Source of the DNA: Streptacidiphilus albus JL83
Lineage (GTDB): Bacteria > Actinomycetota > Actinomycetes > Streptomycetales > Streptomycetaceae
Direction of reading: 5' to 3'
DNA length: 64,000 nucleotides
NCBI RefSeq assembly: GCF_000744705.1
Contig: NZ_JQML01000001.1
Coordinates: 5,714,017-5,778,016, forward strand
A program made the translations under genes and the position numbers. The notes under the pieces were generated by a model. That model made no database searches and was not told where the DNA came from. It saw nothing but the letters and a program-made list of their open reading frames with translations. Positions within the stretch are counted from its first letter, which is position 1. Each line of letters begins with the position of its first letter. Positions 1 through 7,806 of this stretch are shown here, in pieces.

Positions 1-648
1 GCCTTCCTGGAGAAGTTCACCGCCCGGACCCGGGCGCTGCGGCTCGGCAACTCGCTCGGCTGGGGTGCGGACATGGGCTCGCTGGTCTCCGAGCGGCAGT
101 TGGAGAACGTCGTCCGGCACGTCGACGAGGCGGTGCAGAACGGCGCCCGGGTACTGGCCGGCGGCCGGCCCCGGCCCGACGTCGGCCCGCTGTTCTACGA
201 GCCGACCGTCCTGGACGGGGTGGACGCCGCCAGCGCGGTCTGCGCCGAGGAGACCTTCGGGCCGGTGGTCTCGGTCTACCGGTTCGACACCGAGGACGAG
301 GCCGTGGCGCGGGCCAACGACACCCGCTACGGCCTCAACGCCAGTGTCTGGAGCAGCAGTCAGGCGCACGGCCGGCGGATCGCGGCCCGGCTGCAGGCCG
401 GCACCGTCAACGTCAACGAGGCCTATGCCGCGACCTACGGCAGCGCGGCGGCGCCGATGGGCGGGATGGGCGACTCCGGGGTGGGCCGACGGCACGGCTC
501 CGAGGGCATCCTCAGGTACACCGAGGTGCAGACGATCGCGGTGCAGCGGCTGGTCCCGGTGGCCCCGGCCTTCGGCCTGGACGACGAGCGCTTCGCCAAA
601 GTGCTGACCCGCGCCCTGGGCGCGATGAAGGCGCTGCGGCTCCGGTAG
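1..648 (+). CDS. NAD(P)-dependent aldehyde dehydrogenase, probably succinate-semialdehyde dehydrogenase (C-terminal part, 5' truncated by window)
   Basis: The reading frame is open from the first base and ends with TAG at 646-648, giving the last 215 residues of an aldehyde dehydrogenase. Visible family marks are the EETFGPV motif and the following YRFDTEDEA stretch, the RYGLNASVWS region, and the TVNVNEAYA / GGMGDSGVGRRHG segment that forms the substrate and oligomerisation region. The catalytic cysteine and the NAD-binding fold lie upstream, outside the window. Succinate-semialdehyde dehydrogenase is suggested by my memory of an SSADH gene just upstream of the GMC oxidoreductase and guaA in Streptomyces; from sequence alone only the family is secure. 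No terminator is obvious before the next gene, so read-through is possible. Confidence 0.85.
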   Translation, partial: AFLEKFTARTRALRLGNSLGWGADMGSLVSERQLENVVRHVDEAVQNGARVLAGGRPRPDVGPLFYEPTVLDGVDAASAVCAEETFGPVVSVYRFDTEDEAVARANDTRYGLNASVWSSSQAHGRRIAARLQAGTVNVNEAYAATYGSAAAPMGGMGDSGVGRRHGSEGILRYTEVQTIAVQRLVPVAPAFGLDDERFAKVLTRALGAMKALRLR

Positions 649-761
649 TCCGCGCGCACCACCGTTCCAACCGTGGGTTCCACCGAGAGTTCCACCGTCA
701 GTACGGCGGCGCACGCCGCCGGTCGGGTATGTCGGCACCAGTGAATCGGGGAGCAGCGTCG

Positions 762-2588
762 ATGGCGAAGGACAGTCAACCGGTGGACGGCGGATCGGTT
801 CCGCAGGCCGAGCCGGGCTACGACTACGACGTGGTCGTGGTCGGCTCCGGCTTCGGCGGTTCGGTCGCCGCGCTGCGGCTGACCGAGAAGGGCTACACGG
901 TCGCGGTGGTGGAGGCCGGCCGCCGGTTCACCCCGGAGAGCCTGCCGAAGAACTCCTGGGACAGCCGCAACTACCTGTGGGCGCCCGCGCTCGGCTGCTA
1001 CGGCATCCAGCGCTTCCACGTGCTGAAGGACGTGATGGTGCTCGGCGGGGCGGGCGTCGGCGGGGGCTCGCTGAACTACGCCAACACCCTCTATGTGCCG
1101 CCGGAGGCGTTCTTCCAGGACCCGCAGTGGAAGTCCATCACCGACTGGGCGGAGGAGCTGGCCCCCTTCTACGACCAGGCCAAGCGGATGCTCGGGGTCC
1201 GCACCAACCCCACGGTCACCCCCTCCGACGTGTACCTCAGGGCGTCCGCCGAGAAGCTGGGCTACGGCGACACCTTCCACCTGGCGCCGGTCGGCGTGTT
1301 CTTCGGCGACGGACAGGACGCCGGCGGCGCGGGCCCGCAGGCCGCCCCCGGCACCGAGGTGGCGGACCCCTACTTCGGCGGGGCCGGCCCGCGCCGCCGG
1401 GCCTGCACCGAGTGCGGGGAGTGCATGACCGGCTGCCGGCACGGCGCCAAGAACACCCTGACCGAGAACTACCTCTACCTCGCCGAGCGGAACGGCGCGC
1501 AGATCCTGCCGATGACCACGGTCACCCGGATCCGCGAGGACGGCGAGGGCTTCGCCGTCGACACCAGGCCCACCGACGCCCGCTCCAAGGCAGCCGCGCG
1601 CCGGAGCTCGCGCACCGTCCGCGCCCGCCGGGTGGTGGTCGCGGCCGGCACCTACGGCACCCAGCGGCTGCTGCACCAGCTGCGCGACGAGGGCCAGCTG
1701 CCGCGGATCTCGGCCCGGCTGGGGGAGCTGACCCGGACCAACTCGGAGGCGCTGGTCGGCTCGATGACCAGCGACCGGCGGCTCGGCGGGCGGGCCGACT
1801 TCACCAAGGGCGTCGCCATCACCTCCTCGGTGCACCCGGACGACAGCACCCACATCGAACCGGTGCGGTACGGCCGGGGCTCCAACGCCATGGGCTGGAT
1901 GTCGATCATGCAGGTGACCGGCGGCGGCCGGACGCCGCCGGTGCTGCGCTTCCTCGGCCTCGCCCTGCGCCGGCCCGACCTGCTGCTCCGCTCGCTGAAC
2001 AAGCGGCGCTGGTCGGAGCGGGTGATCATCGGCCTGGTGATGCAGTCGCTGGACAACTCGGTGGTGGTGGAGCGCAAGAAGTCCGGGCCCGGCAAGGGCG
2101 GGCTGACCTCCCGGCAGGGCCACGGCGCCCCCAACCCCAAGTGGATACCTGCGGCCGAGGCCTCCGCCCGGGGCGTCGCCGCGGAGATCAACGGCTTCCC
2201 CGGGAGCGCCCTGAGCGACCTCTTCGGCCGCACCCTCACCGCGCACTTCCTCGGCGGCTGCGTCATCGGCGCCTCGGCCGAGCAGGGCGTGATCGACCCC
2301 TACCAGCGGCTCTACGGCTACCCGGGGATCACCGTGGCGGACGGCTCGGCCGTCTCCGCCAACCTCGGCGTCAACCCCTCGCTGACGATCACGGCGCAGG
2401 CCGAGCGGGCGCTGTCGATGTGGCCCAACAAGGGCGAGGCCGATCCCCGGCCGGCCCAGGGCGAGGCGTACCGGCGGGTCGCGCCGGTGGCTCCGCAGCG
2501 CCCCGCGGTTCCGTCGGACGCCTTCGCGGCGCTGCGGCTGCCGCTGCTGCCGGTCCCGGTGGTACCACCGGCCCCGCCGGGCGAGTGA
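762..2588 (+). CDS. GMC-family FAD-dependent oxidoreductase, cholesterol-oxidase (ChoD)-like
   Basis: A 608-residue flavoprotein. The N terminus carries the dinucleotide-binding motif VVVGSGFGGSVAALRL, the mid region an HVLKDVMVLGGAGVGGGS FAD segment, and the C terminus the GMC signature GITVADGSAVSANLGVNPS. Residues about 215-225 form a ferredoxin-like cysteine cluster, C-x2-C-x2-C-x3-C, followed by RHGAKNT; this is typical of the mycobacterial ChoD-like branch and not of secreted Streptomyces cholesterol oxidases. No signal peptide is seen, so it should be cytosolic. I chose ATG 762 because CGGGGAG lies 8 bases upstream; an in-frame ATG at 729 would add 11 residues. Mycobacterial choD also lies close to guaA/guaB, so the neighbourhood is conserved. 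The true substrate is unknown; sterol oxidation is only a family-based guess. Confidence 0.85.
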   Translation: MAKDSQPVDGGSVPQAEPGYDYDVVVVGSGFGGSVAALRLTEKGYTVAVVEAGRRFTPESLPKNSWDSRNYLWAPALGCYGIQRFHVLKDVMVLGGAGVGGGSLNYANTLYVPPEAFFQDPQWKSITDWAEELAPFYDQAKRMLGVRTNPTVTPSDVYLRASAEKLGYGDTFHLAPVGVFFGDGQDAGGAGPQAAPGTEVADPYFGGAGPRRRACTECGECMTGCRHGAKNTLTENYLYLAERNGAQILPMTTVTRIREDGEGFAVDTRPTDARSKAAARRSSRTVRARRVVVAAGTYGTQRLLHQLRDEGQLPRISARLGELTRTNSEALVGSMTSDRRLGGRADFTKGVAITSSVHPDDSTHIEPVRYGRGSNAMGWMSIMQVTGGGRTPPVLRFLGLALRRPDLLLRSLNKRRWSERVIIGLVMQSLDNSVVVERKKSGPGKGGLTSRQGHGAPNPKWIPAAEASARGVAAEINGFPGSALSDLFGRTLTAHFLGGCVIGASAEQGVIDPYQRLYGYPGITVADGSAVSANLGVNPSLTITAQAERALSMWPNKGEADPRPAQGEAYRRVAPVAPQRPAVPSDAFAALRLPLLPVPVVPPAPPGE

Positions 2589-2655
2589 GTCGCAGGTCAC
2601 ATCCGCTACGGCGCCGATTCTGCCGAAAACTCCGCCAACCCCCGCGCCGGGCCGC

Positions 2656-2661
2656 TAGATT
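2656..2661 (+). promoter_or_regulatory. possible -10 hexamer upstream of the TMEM175 gene
   Basis: TAGATT stands out in an otherwise GC-rich intergenic stretch about 90 bases before the GTG start. It fits the Streptomyces -10 pattern TANNNT. No clear -35 partner was found, so this is a weak prediction. Confidence 0.25.
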
Positions 2662-2751
2662 CCCGATCAGAACCCGCCCGCGTCGACGACCACCGTCGCC
2701 GCGGGCGGTGTCATCTCGGGGGAGTGCCGTGGTTGTTGCGAACGAGGTGCG

Positions 2752-3411
2752 GTGAACGAGTCAGGGCGGGTCGAGGCGTTCAGCGACGGGGTCTTCGCCG
2801 TCGCCATCACCCTGCTGGTCCTGGGCATCAAGGTGCCCTCGGGGTCCGGCATGTGGCACCAGATCACCAGCGAGGACGGCTCGTCCTACGCCGCCTACGC
2901 GCTCACCTTCCTGGTGATCGGCATCATGTGGGCCAACCACCACCAGGTGTTCGGCTTCGTCTCCCAGGTCGACCGGGCGCTGCTCTTCTTCAACCTGCTG
3001 CTGCTGATGGTCGTGGTCGCCCTGCCCTGGGCGGCGGACGTCGTCGCCAACTACCTGGACAAGCCGGCCGAGGCCTCCAATGCGATGGCCATCTACAGCG
3101 GCTTCATGGTGGCCCACTCGATCACCTTCTCGCTGCTGTGGTGGTGGCTCACCCGGACCGGCCACTGCTTCGACGCCAGGGTGGACACGGTCGCCGCCCG
3201 GGCCATGCGGCTGCGGTTCGCGGTGGGCCTGGTGGTCTACCCGGTCCTGCTCGGGCTGTCCTTCGTCTCGGCGCTGCTGGCGCTGGCGCTGCACGGGGTG
3301 CTGGCGCTCTACTACGCCTTCAACCAGCTCCCGGTGCCGGTGCGGCCGGCCGGGCCGGTGCCGGCTGAGGGAAGGGCAGAGGGCCCCGCGGGGGAAGACG
3401 GGGCCCTCTGA
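2752..3411 (+). CDS. TMEM175 (DUF1211) family putative potassium channel
   Basis: A 219-residue integral membrane protein with about six hydrophobic segments. The first helix carries the TMEM175 hallmark R-V-E-A-F-S-D-G-V-F-A (R6, F10-S11-D12), which in studied bacterial members lines the pore. Bacterial TMEM175 proteins are small tetrameric K+-permeable channels with six helices per subunit, and the size fits. The GTG start at 2752 follows a GAGGTG ribosome-binding site. The gene stands alone between the GMC oxidoreductase and a gene-poor stretch. Its stop codon lies inside the terminator stem. The gating stimulus cannot be told from the sequence. Confidence 0.85.
   Translation: MNESGRVEAFSDGVFAVAITLLVLGIKVPSGSGMWHQITSEDGSSYAAYALTFLVIGIMWANHHQVFGFVSQVDRALLFFNLLLLMVVVALPWAADVVANYLDKPAEASNAMAIYSGFMVAHSITFSLLWWWLTRTGHCFDARVDTVAARAMRLRFAVGLVVYPVLLGLSFVSALLALALHGVLALYYAFNQLPVPVRPAGPVPAEGRAEGPAGEDGAL
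3378..3409 (+). terminator. intrinsic terminator hairpin of the TMEM175 gene
   Basis: A perfect 11-bp stem, AGAGGGCCCCG (3378-3388) paired with CGGGGCCCTCT (3399-3409), with a 10-base loop. The TGA stop codon begins at the last base of the right arm. There is no T tract, which is common in Streptomyces. Confidence 0.7.
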
Positions 3412-4010
3412 CTGCATGCACGCGGCGTCAGGGCTGCGCCGGTGCTGCGGAAACGGCACCGGGGGGTGGGTGCCGTCCGTCGGTTGGTCCGGTGGGTCGG
3501 CCTGCCGGCCTGTGGGCCAACGTCGGGTGGTGGCCTGTGAGGGCGAACCGGTGGAGTGAACCTCCGGGGCGAACGGGACGGGCGCGTGGGGCGCGCATCC
3601 GGGTCATGCGCCCCATGGGCGTGACAGCGGTCGCGTCGGCGACTCCATGTCACTCAACGTGATGACGGAAGGGTTCCGGCCGCTCGGGATCGACCGTGCG
3701 GAATCCGGTTGTCCGTCCCGCTGCGAACTAATTCTGGTCCACCCCCTCACCAGCATCGTGGGGGATATGGACGGGTTTCCGCAAGCAGTTCGACCCACTT
3801 CGGCATAGTCGATTTTCAGGCTCGTCCGGGCGGGGGTGGCGCGAGGGGCGCGGCGGGTGGCTGTCACGCTCTGCAAGGAGAGGTCGCGGGGAGCACGGTG
3901 TTCGCGCGCGCCGGGGACGGTACCCGTGGTGCGGATGGCTCCGGGGGGACGGTGAGGGGAGCGGCCGCAGGCGGTCCGGGGCGGCCGTGGGCACCGTCCC
4001 GGGCTGCTCA

Positions 4011-4052
4011 GGGGTGGTCCGGCGACCGGCGTCCCGGCTGCCGGACCACCCC
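4011..4052. terminator. 13-bp hairpin of unknown owner
   Basis: GGGGTGGTCCGGC (4011-4023) pairs perfectly with GCCGGACCACCCC (4040-4052) around a 16-base loop. It has terminator strength, but no annotated gene lies immediately upstream on either strand. It may end an unrecognised small transcript. Confidence 0.4.
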
Positions 4053-4219
4053 CTCACGTCCAGTCGCTACCGGGCCGCTGTCCCCTGCTGTCCGGTCGCA
4101 GTGTCGATGCGAGGTCCCACGACGGGCCGCTGACGGCACGTCTCATCGCATCGGCTGACTGTCCTGCACACTCCACGCGTGGTCCTGCTGCCGTGCGCGA
4201 CCCCCGGAAGAAGAGGGAG

Positions 4220-4252
4220 CGGGTCCGCATCCCTGGAGGGGACGCGGACCCG
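4220..4252. terminator. 9-bp hairpin in the region upstream of the chorismate mutase leader
   Basis: CGGGTCCGC (4220-4228) pairs with GCGGACCCG (4244-4252). It lies about 75 bases before the candidate leader-peptide promoter and may insulate it from upstream transcription. Orientation is not determined. Confidence 0.35.
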
Positions 4253-4327
4253 GCACGGTCATCGGGCACAACGAATTCACTGACGAGGAGTCACGCCCTC
4301 TGGTCCGTGGCGAACGGGTGAAGCGGG

Positions 4328-4333
4328 TACGAT
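4328..4333 (+). promoter_or_regulatory. possible -10 of a leaderless transcript starting at the leader-peptide ATG
   Basis: TACGAT lies 8 bases before the ATG at 4341, the spacing expected if transcription starts at or next to the A of ATG. There is no Shine-Dalgarno sequence for the leader peptide, which agrees with leaderless translation. The -35 region is not recognisable. Confidence 0.4.
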
Positions 4334-4340
4334 GTCGCCC

Positions 4341-4412
4341 ATGTTCATCACGGCGTACGTCTTTAGCTATGGCACCGGAGGCTCCGGCTGCCATGGCGAT
4401 GCCGCCTGCTGA
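4341..4412 (+). CDS. candidate 23-residue Phe/Tyr-rich leader peptide (attenuation control of chorismate mutase)
   Basis: A short frame from ATG 4341 to TGA 4410-4412 begins M-F-I-T-A-Y-V-F-S-Y. It thus has two phenylalanine and two tyrosine codons within its first ten, and two of the four are TTT and TAT, which are rare in this genome. The frame ends 20 bases before a 16-bp terminator hairpin, which in turn precedes the chorismate mutase gene, the first enzyme committed to phenylalanine and tyrosine. This is the classic arrangement of ribosome-mediated attenuation: starvation for Phe or Tyr would stall the ribosome and prevent terminator formation. The amino acid content and layout are seen directly; the regulatory role is inferred. 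It may instead be a chance frame. Confidence 0.55.
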   Translation: MFITAYVFSYGTGGSGCHGDAAC

Positions 4413-4432
4413 ACGTACGAGACAGGCATCGC
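4396..4432 (+). promoter_or_regulatory. 8-bp stem upstream of and abutting the attenuator (possible pause or anti-terminator element)
   Basis: GCGATGCC (4396-4403, inside the leader frame) pairs perfectly with GGCATCGC (4425-4432), whose last base abuts the terminator stem. A ribosome stalled on the early Phe/Tyr codons or at the leader stop would affect this stem. I could not identify a convincing segment that competes with the terminator's left arm. Confidence 0.35.
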
Positions 4433-4467
4433 ACAAGCGCCCCGGGCCACTGGCCCGGGGCGCTTGT
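4433..4467 (+). terminator. strong hairpin between leader peptide and chorismate mutase (attenuator)
   Basis: A perfect 16-bp stem, ACAAGCGCCCCGGGCC (4433-4448) with GGCCCGGGGCGCTTGT (4452-4467), has a 3-base loop and is followed by CGTCTC. It lies 42 bases before the chorismate mutase ATG, so it must be overcome for expression unless a promoter lies between. Confidence 0.75.
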
Positions 4468-4509
4468 CGTCTCCCCGGACCGGGCCCCGTCCTCCAGGGA
4501 GAGACCATC

Positions 4510-4815
4510 ATGAGCAGCACCCCCGTCAGCAGCGCGGCCGCCGTCGGCACCACCTCTGTGGCCGAGCCCGAGGCCGAGGCGGTCATCGCCGGCGCGCGCG
4601 CCCGGATCGACGCGCTGGACGAGCGCATCCTCGCCCTCGTCCAGGAGCGGATGGCGGTCTCCGCCGAGGTCCAGACCGCCCGGATCGGCAGCGGCGGCCC
4701 CCGGGTCGCCCTCACCCGCGAGATGGAGATCCTGGCCCGCTACCGCGCGGCGCTGGGCCCGCAGGGCACGGAGGTCGCCATGCAGCTGCTGCAGCTCTGC
4801 CGGGGCCGGGTCTGA
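4510..4815 (+). CDS. chorismate mutase, AroQ class
   Basis: A 101-residue all-helical protein that converts chorismate to prephenate, the branch point towards phenylalanine and tyrosine. The AroQ pattern is visible: [20 protein letters not shown] in helix 1, with the conserved Arg and Asp-Glu, then the SAEVQTAR segment and a C-terminal helix ending LLQLCRGRV. The length matches stand-alone type II chorismate mutases. ATG 4510 has an AGGGAG ribosome-binding site; an upstream in-frame GTG at 4318 would run through the terminator hairpin and is rejected. A candidate Phe/Tyr leader and attenuator precede it. guaA follows 137 bases later, with a short tandem repeat between. Confidence 0.9.
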   Translation: MSSTPVSSAAAVGTTSVAEPEAEAVIAGARARIDALDERILALVQERMAVSAEVQTARIGSGGPRVALTREMEILARYRAALGPQGTEVAMQLLQLCRGRV

Positions 4816-4861
4816 CCCCGTTCCCGACCCCGTTCCCGACCCCGTTCCCGACCCCGGTTCC
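4814..4861. repeat. 12-bp tandem repeat after the chorismate mutase stop
   Basis: GACCCCGTTCCC occurs three times in a row, followed by a fourth copy with one extra G. The array begins at the end of the TGA stop codon and is noncoding. It is probably a replication-slippage product. Confidence 0.85.
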
Positions 4862-4952
4862 CGGCGCCCGTCGCGACCTCGCGGCAGGCGCCGCCGGACC
4901 TGGCCGGTACCATGGGGGAACAGCCCCCATCGCACCGCCGGAAGGCCGCCAC

Positions 4953-6557
4953 GTGGCATCAGCGACCCCCGACCACCAGGCCGAGACTGCGCACTCCGAA
5001 GGAGCCGTCCTCGTCGTCGACTTCGGCGCGCAGTACGCCCAGCTCATCGCGCGCAGGGTCCGTGAGGCCCATGTGTACAGCGAGATCGTCCCCTCCACCA
5101 TGCCGGTGGCGGAGATGCTCGCGAAGAAGCCCCAGGCGATCATCCTCTCCGGTGGTCCCTCGTCCGTCTACGCCGAGAAGGCGCCCTCGCTCGACCGCTC
5201 ACTGTTCGAGGCCGGGGTCCCGGTCTTCGGCATGTGCTACGGCTTCCAGCTGATGGCCATCTCCCTCGGCGGCACCGTCGACAACAGCGGTGCCCGTGAG
5301 TACGGCCGCACCCCGCTGACGGTCTCCGAGACCGGCTCGACGCTGTTCGCCGGCACCCCCGCCGAGCAGTCGGTGTGGATGTCGCACGGCGACGCCTGCT
5401 CCGCCGCGCCCGAGGGCTTCACCGTCACCGCCTCCACCGAGGTCGTGCCGGTCGCCGCCTTCGAGGACGACGCGCGCAAGCTCTACGGCGTCCAGTACCA
5501 CCCCGAGGTGCTGCACTCCACCTACGGGCAGCAGGTGCTGGAGCACTTCCTCTACCGGGGCGCGGGCATCAAGCCCGACTGGACCACCGGCAATGTGATC
5601 GAGGAGCAGGTCGCCCTGATCAAGGCGCAGGTCGGCGACAAGCGCGCCATCTGCGGCCTGTCCGGCGGCGTGGACTCGGCGGTCGCCGCGGCCCTGGTGC
5701 AGAAGGCCATCGGTTCCCAGCTGACCTGCGTCTACGTCGACCACGGGCTGATGCGCAAGGGCGAGTCCGAGCAGGTCGAGAAGGACTTCGTGGCCGCCAC
5801 CGGCGTCCGGCTGAAGGTCGTCGACGCCGAGGAGCGCTTCCTCACCGCGCTGGCCGGAGTCTCCGACCCGGAGCAGAAGCGCAAGATCATCGGCCGGGAG
5901 TTCATCCGGGTCTTCGAGCAGGCCGCGGCCGAGATCGTCGCCGAGGCCGGCGCCCACGGCGAGTCCGTGGAGTTCCTGGTCCAGGGCACGCTCTACCCGG
6001 ACGTGGTCGAGTCCGGCGGCGGCACCGGCACCGCCAACATCAAGTCGCACCACAATGTCGGCGGCCTGCCCGAGGACCTCCAGTTCGCGCTGGTCGAGCC
6101 GCTGCGCCAGCTGTTCAAGGACGAGGTCCGGCAGGTCGGCGCGGAGCTCGGGCTGCCCGAGGAGATCGTCCAGCGCCAGCCGTTCCCCGGCCCCGGCCTG
6201 GGCATCCGGATCGTCGGCGAGGTCACCAAGGAGCGGCTCGACCTGCTCCGCGAGGCCGACGCCATCGCCCGCGCCGAGCTGACCGCGGCCGGCCTGGACC
6301 GCAGCATCTGGCAGTGCCCGGTGGTCCTGCTCGCGGACGTCCGCTCGGTCGGCGTCCAGGGCGACGGCCGCAGCTACGGCCACCCGATCGTGCTGCGCCC
6401 GGTCTCCTCCGAGGACGCCATGACCGCCGACTGGTCGCGGGTGCCCTACGAGGTGCTGGCGAAGATCTCGACCCGGATCACCAACGAGGTCGCCGACGTC
6501 AACCGAGTCGTGCTGGACGTCACCAGCAAGCCCCCGGGCACCATCGAGTGGGAGTAG
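4953..6557 (+). CDS. guaA: GMP synthase (glutamine-hydrolysing)
   Basis: A 534-residue cytosolic enzyme that aminates XMP to GMP using ATP and glutamine, the last step of guanine nucleotide synthesis. The N-terminal class I amidotransferase domain shows the triad Cys95 (in GMCYGFQ), His183 and Glu185 (in QYHPEVL). The ATP-pyrophosphatase domain has the P-loop SGGVDS at 237-242. The C-terminal dimerisation domain carries [23 protein letters not shown] and the invariant tail KPPGTIEWE. The GTG start at 4953 has GGAAGG about 7 bases upstream and gives the usual length. An 18-bp terminator follows. Confidence 0.97.
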   Translation: MASATPDHQAETAHSEGAVLVVDFGAQYAQLIARRVREAHVYSEIVPSTMPVAEMLAKKPQAIILSGGPSSVYAEKAPSLDRSLFEAGVPVFGMCYGFQLMAISLGGTVDNSGAREYGRTPLTVSETGSTLFAGTPAEQSVWMSHGDACSAAPEGFTVTASTEVVPVAAFEDDARKLYGVQYHPEVLHSTYGQQVLEHFLYRGAGIKPDWTTGNVIEEQVALIKAQVGDKRAICGLSGGVDSAVAAALVQKAIGSQLTCVYVDHGLMRKGESEQVEKDFVAATGVRLKVVDAEERFLTALAGVSDPEQKRKIIGREFIRVFEQAAAEIVAEAGAHGESVEFLVQGTLYPDVVESGGGTGTANIKSHHNVGGLPEDLQFALVEPLRQLFKDEVRQVGAELGLPEEIVQRQPFPGPGLGIRIVGEVTKERLDLLREADAIARAELTAAGLDRSIWQCPVVLLADVRSVGVQGDGRSYGHPIVLRPVSSEDAMTADWSRVPYEVLAKISTRITNEVADVNRVVLDVTSKPPGTIEWE

Positions 6558-6577
6558 TCCCACCCGCGCAGGCGTCG

Positions 6578-6620
6578 ACCGCGCCGCCACCCGGCCTTCG
6601 TCCGGGTGGCGGCGCGGTCG
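6578..6620 (+). terminator. intrinsic terminator of guaA
   Basis: A perfect 18-bp stem (6578-6595 with 6603-6620) with a 7-base loop, followed by GTTTCC. It starts 21 bases after the guaA stop codon. Confidence 0.85.
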
Positions 6621-6715
6621 TTTCCGGGAACGGCTGGTCCCGGGACCTCTGGTCAACGACGCTACCGGGGGGTAGCTTCCAGAGCGAGGACAGGAATCCG
6701 CCGAGGAGAGCCGCC

Positions 6716-7507
6716 ATGACCAACCCGCCCCCCGCCCCCGTACCCATGGACCAACTGCAGTTCGCCCTGCCGCAGACCTTCGCGACCGTCGAGGAGGAGC
6801 GGCAGCACCGCAAGGAGCGGCTGGTGGTGGCGCTGCGGCTGTTCGGCCGCTTCGGCTTCGAGGAGGGCGTGGCCGGTCACATCACCGCCCGCGACCCCGA
6901 GTGGACCGACCACTTCTGGGTGAACCCCTTCGGCATGTCCTTCAAGCACATCAAGGTCAGCGACCTGATCCTGGTGAACCACGAGGGCCAGGTCGTGGCC
7001 GGCCGGCACCACGTCAACCAGGCCGCGTTCGCGATCCACGCCCAGGTCCACGCCGCCCGCCCGGACGTCGTCGCCGCCGCCCACAGCCACTCGGTGCACG
7101 GCAAGACGCTGTCCTCGCTGGGCGAGCTGCTGGAGCCGCTGACCCAGGACGTCTGCGCCTTCTACGAGGACCACGCGCTGTTCGACGACTACACCGGCGT
7201 CGTCCTGGACGTGGAGGAGGGGCGCCGGATAGCCAAGGCCCTCGCCGGCCACAAGGCGGTCATCCTGCGCAACCACGGGCTGCTGACCGTCGGCGACAGC
7301 GTGGACGCCGCCGCCTGGTGGTTCATCACCATGGAGCGCTCCTGCCAGGTCCAGCTGCTGGCCAAGGCGGCCGGCAAGCCGGTCCACATCAGCCACGAGA
7401 ACGCGGTGGTGACCCGCGAGCAGCTCGGCAACGACCTGGTGGCCTGGATCAACTACCAGCCGCTGGCCCAGCAGGCGCTGCGCACCGAGCCCGACATGTT
7501 CGAGTAG
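6716..7507 (+). CDS. class II aldolase/adducin family protein
   Basis: A 263-residue protein of the zinc-dependent class II aldolase/adducin fold. The metal-binding pattern is seen in AAHSHSVHGKTLSSLG (paired histidines) and VILRNHGLLTVG (third histidine); the active-site acid would be the Glu in CAFYEDHALF. Members cleave or isomerise sugar phosphates (fuculose-, ribulose-phosphate) or decarboxylate, but this longer Streptomyces type, with a 35-residue N-terminal extension containing EEERQHRKERLV, has no assigned substrate. ATG 6716 has a GAGGAGA ribosome-binding site. The gene is separated from guaA by a terminator and converges on the PspC operon with only 8 bases between stop codons, so it is probably its own unit. 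Confidence 0.85.
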   Translation: MTNPPPAPVPMDQLQFALPQTFATVEEERQHRKERLVVALRLFGRFGFEEGVAGHITARDPEWTDHFWVNPFGMSFKHIKVSDLILVNHEGQVVAGRHHVNQAAFAIHAQVHAARPDVVAAAHSHSVHGKTLSSLGELLEPLTQDVCAFYEDHALFDDYTGVVLDVEEGRRIAKALAGHKAVILRNHGLLTVGDSVDAAAWWFITMERSCQVQLLAKAAGKPVHISHENAVVTREQLGNDLVAWINYQPLAQQALRTEPDMFE

Positions 7508-7515
7508 CGGTCGTC

Positions 7516-7806
7516 CTACCGGAACGGGCGATCGAAGCCGGTGGGGTCGTACGGCGCGTACTCGGTGCCGCCGTCGGAGGACTCCGGCGCCGGCTCCGAC
7601 GCCCGCTTCTCCCCGCCCCGGTCGCCCGCCATCCGGTACAGCGCGGCGGCCAGCCCGCCGGCCCCCAGGGCGATCAGCACCAGCGGGATCACCAACTGCC
7701 CGTCCACGCGCACCATGCCCGCCGACTCCAGCAGGTAGAGCACCGCGACGGCGACGAAGGCCACCCCGGTGACCAGCGAGAACAGATCGAGTCGATGGCG
7801 CCTCAC
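7516..7806 (-). CDS. small two-helix membrane protein, co-transcribed with the PspC protein
   Basis: A 96-residue protein with two hydrophobic helices (about 8-27 and 38-59) and a charged, proline-containing cytoplasmic tail ending YDPTGFDRPFR. The GTG start at 7806-7804 overlaps the TGA stop of the PspC gene (GTGA), so the two are translationally coupled. I do not recognise a functional family. Its position suggests it works with the PspC/LiaF-like membrane protein, perhaps as an accessory of the envelope-stress module. It ends 8 bases from the convergent aldolase gene with no room for a separate terminator. Confidence 0.75.
   Translation of the reverse strand: MRRHRLDLFSLVTGVAFVAVAVLYLLESAGMVRVDGQLVIPLVLIALGAGGLAAALYRMAGDRGGEKRASEPAPESSDGGTEYAPYDPTGFDRPFR

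Larger units (their letters stand above)
3412..4327. other. gene-poor stretch of about 0.9 kb with hairpins
   Basis: I see no convincing protein gene here. The longest plus-strand frame (3709-4158) has weak third-position GC bias and no family resemblance. What can be seen are two perfect hairpins (4011-4052 and 4220-4252, listed separately), patches of lower GC around 3715-3825, and a TAGTCG hexamer near 3805 that could be a -10. The stretch could hold a small RNA or a lost gene. Confidence 0.5.

Noticed and set aside
3709-4158. Plus-strand frame of 149 codons in the gap before the chorismate mutase leader
   Set aside because: Third-position GC bias is weak, the residues are Gly/Arg-rich with no family resemblance, and a perfect hairpin lies inside it.
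4318-4509. N-terminal extension of chorismate mutase from GTG 4318
   Set aside because: It would run through the 16-bp terminator hairpin, and ATG 4510 has a good ribosome-binding site and gives the normal length.
4814-4861. CRISPR-like array
   Set aside because: The repeat unit is only 12 bp with no spacers; it is a simple tandem repeat.
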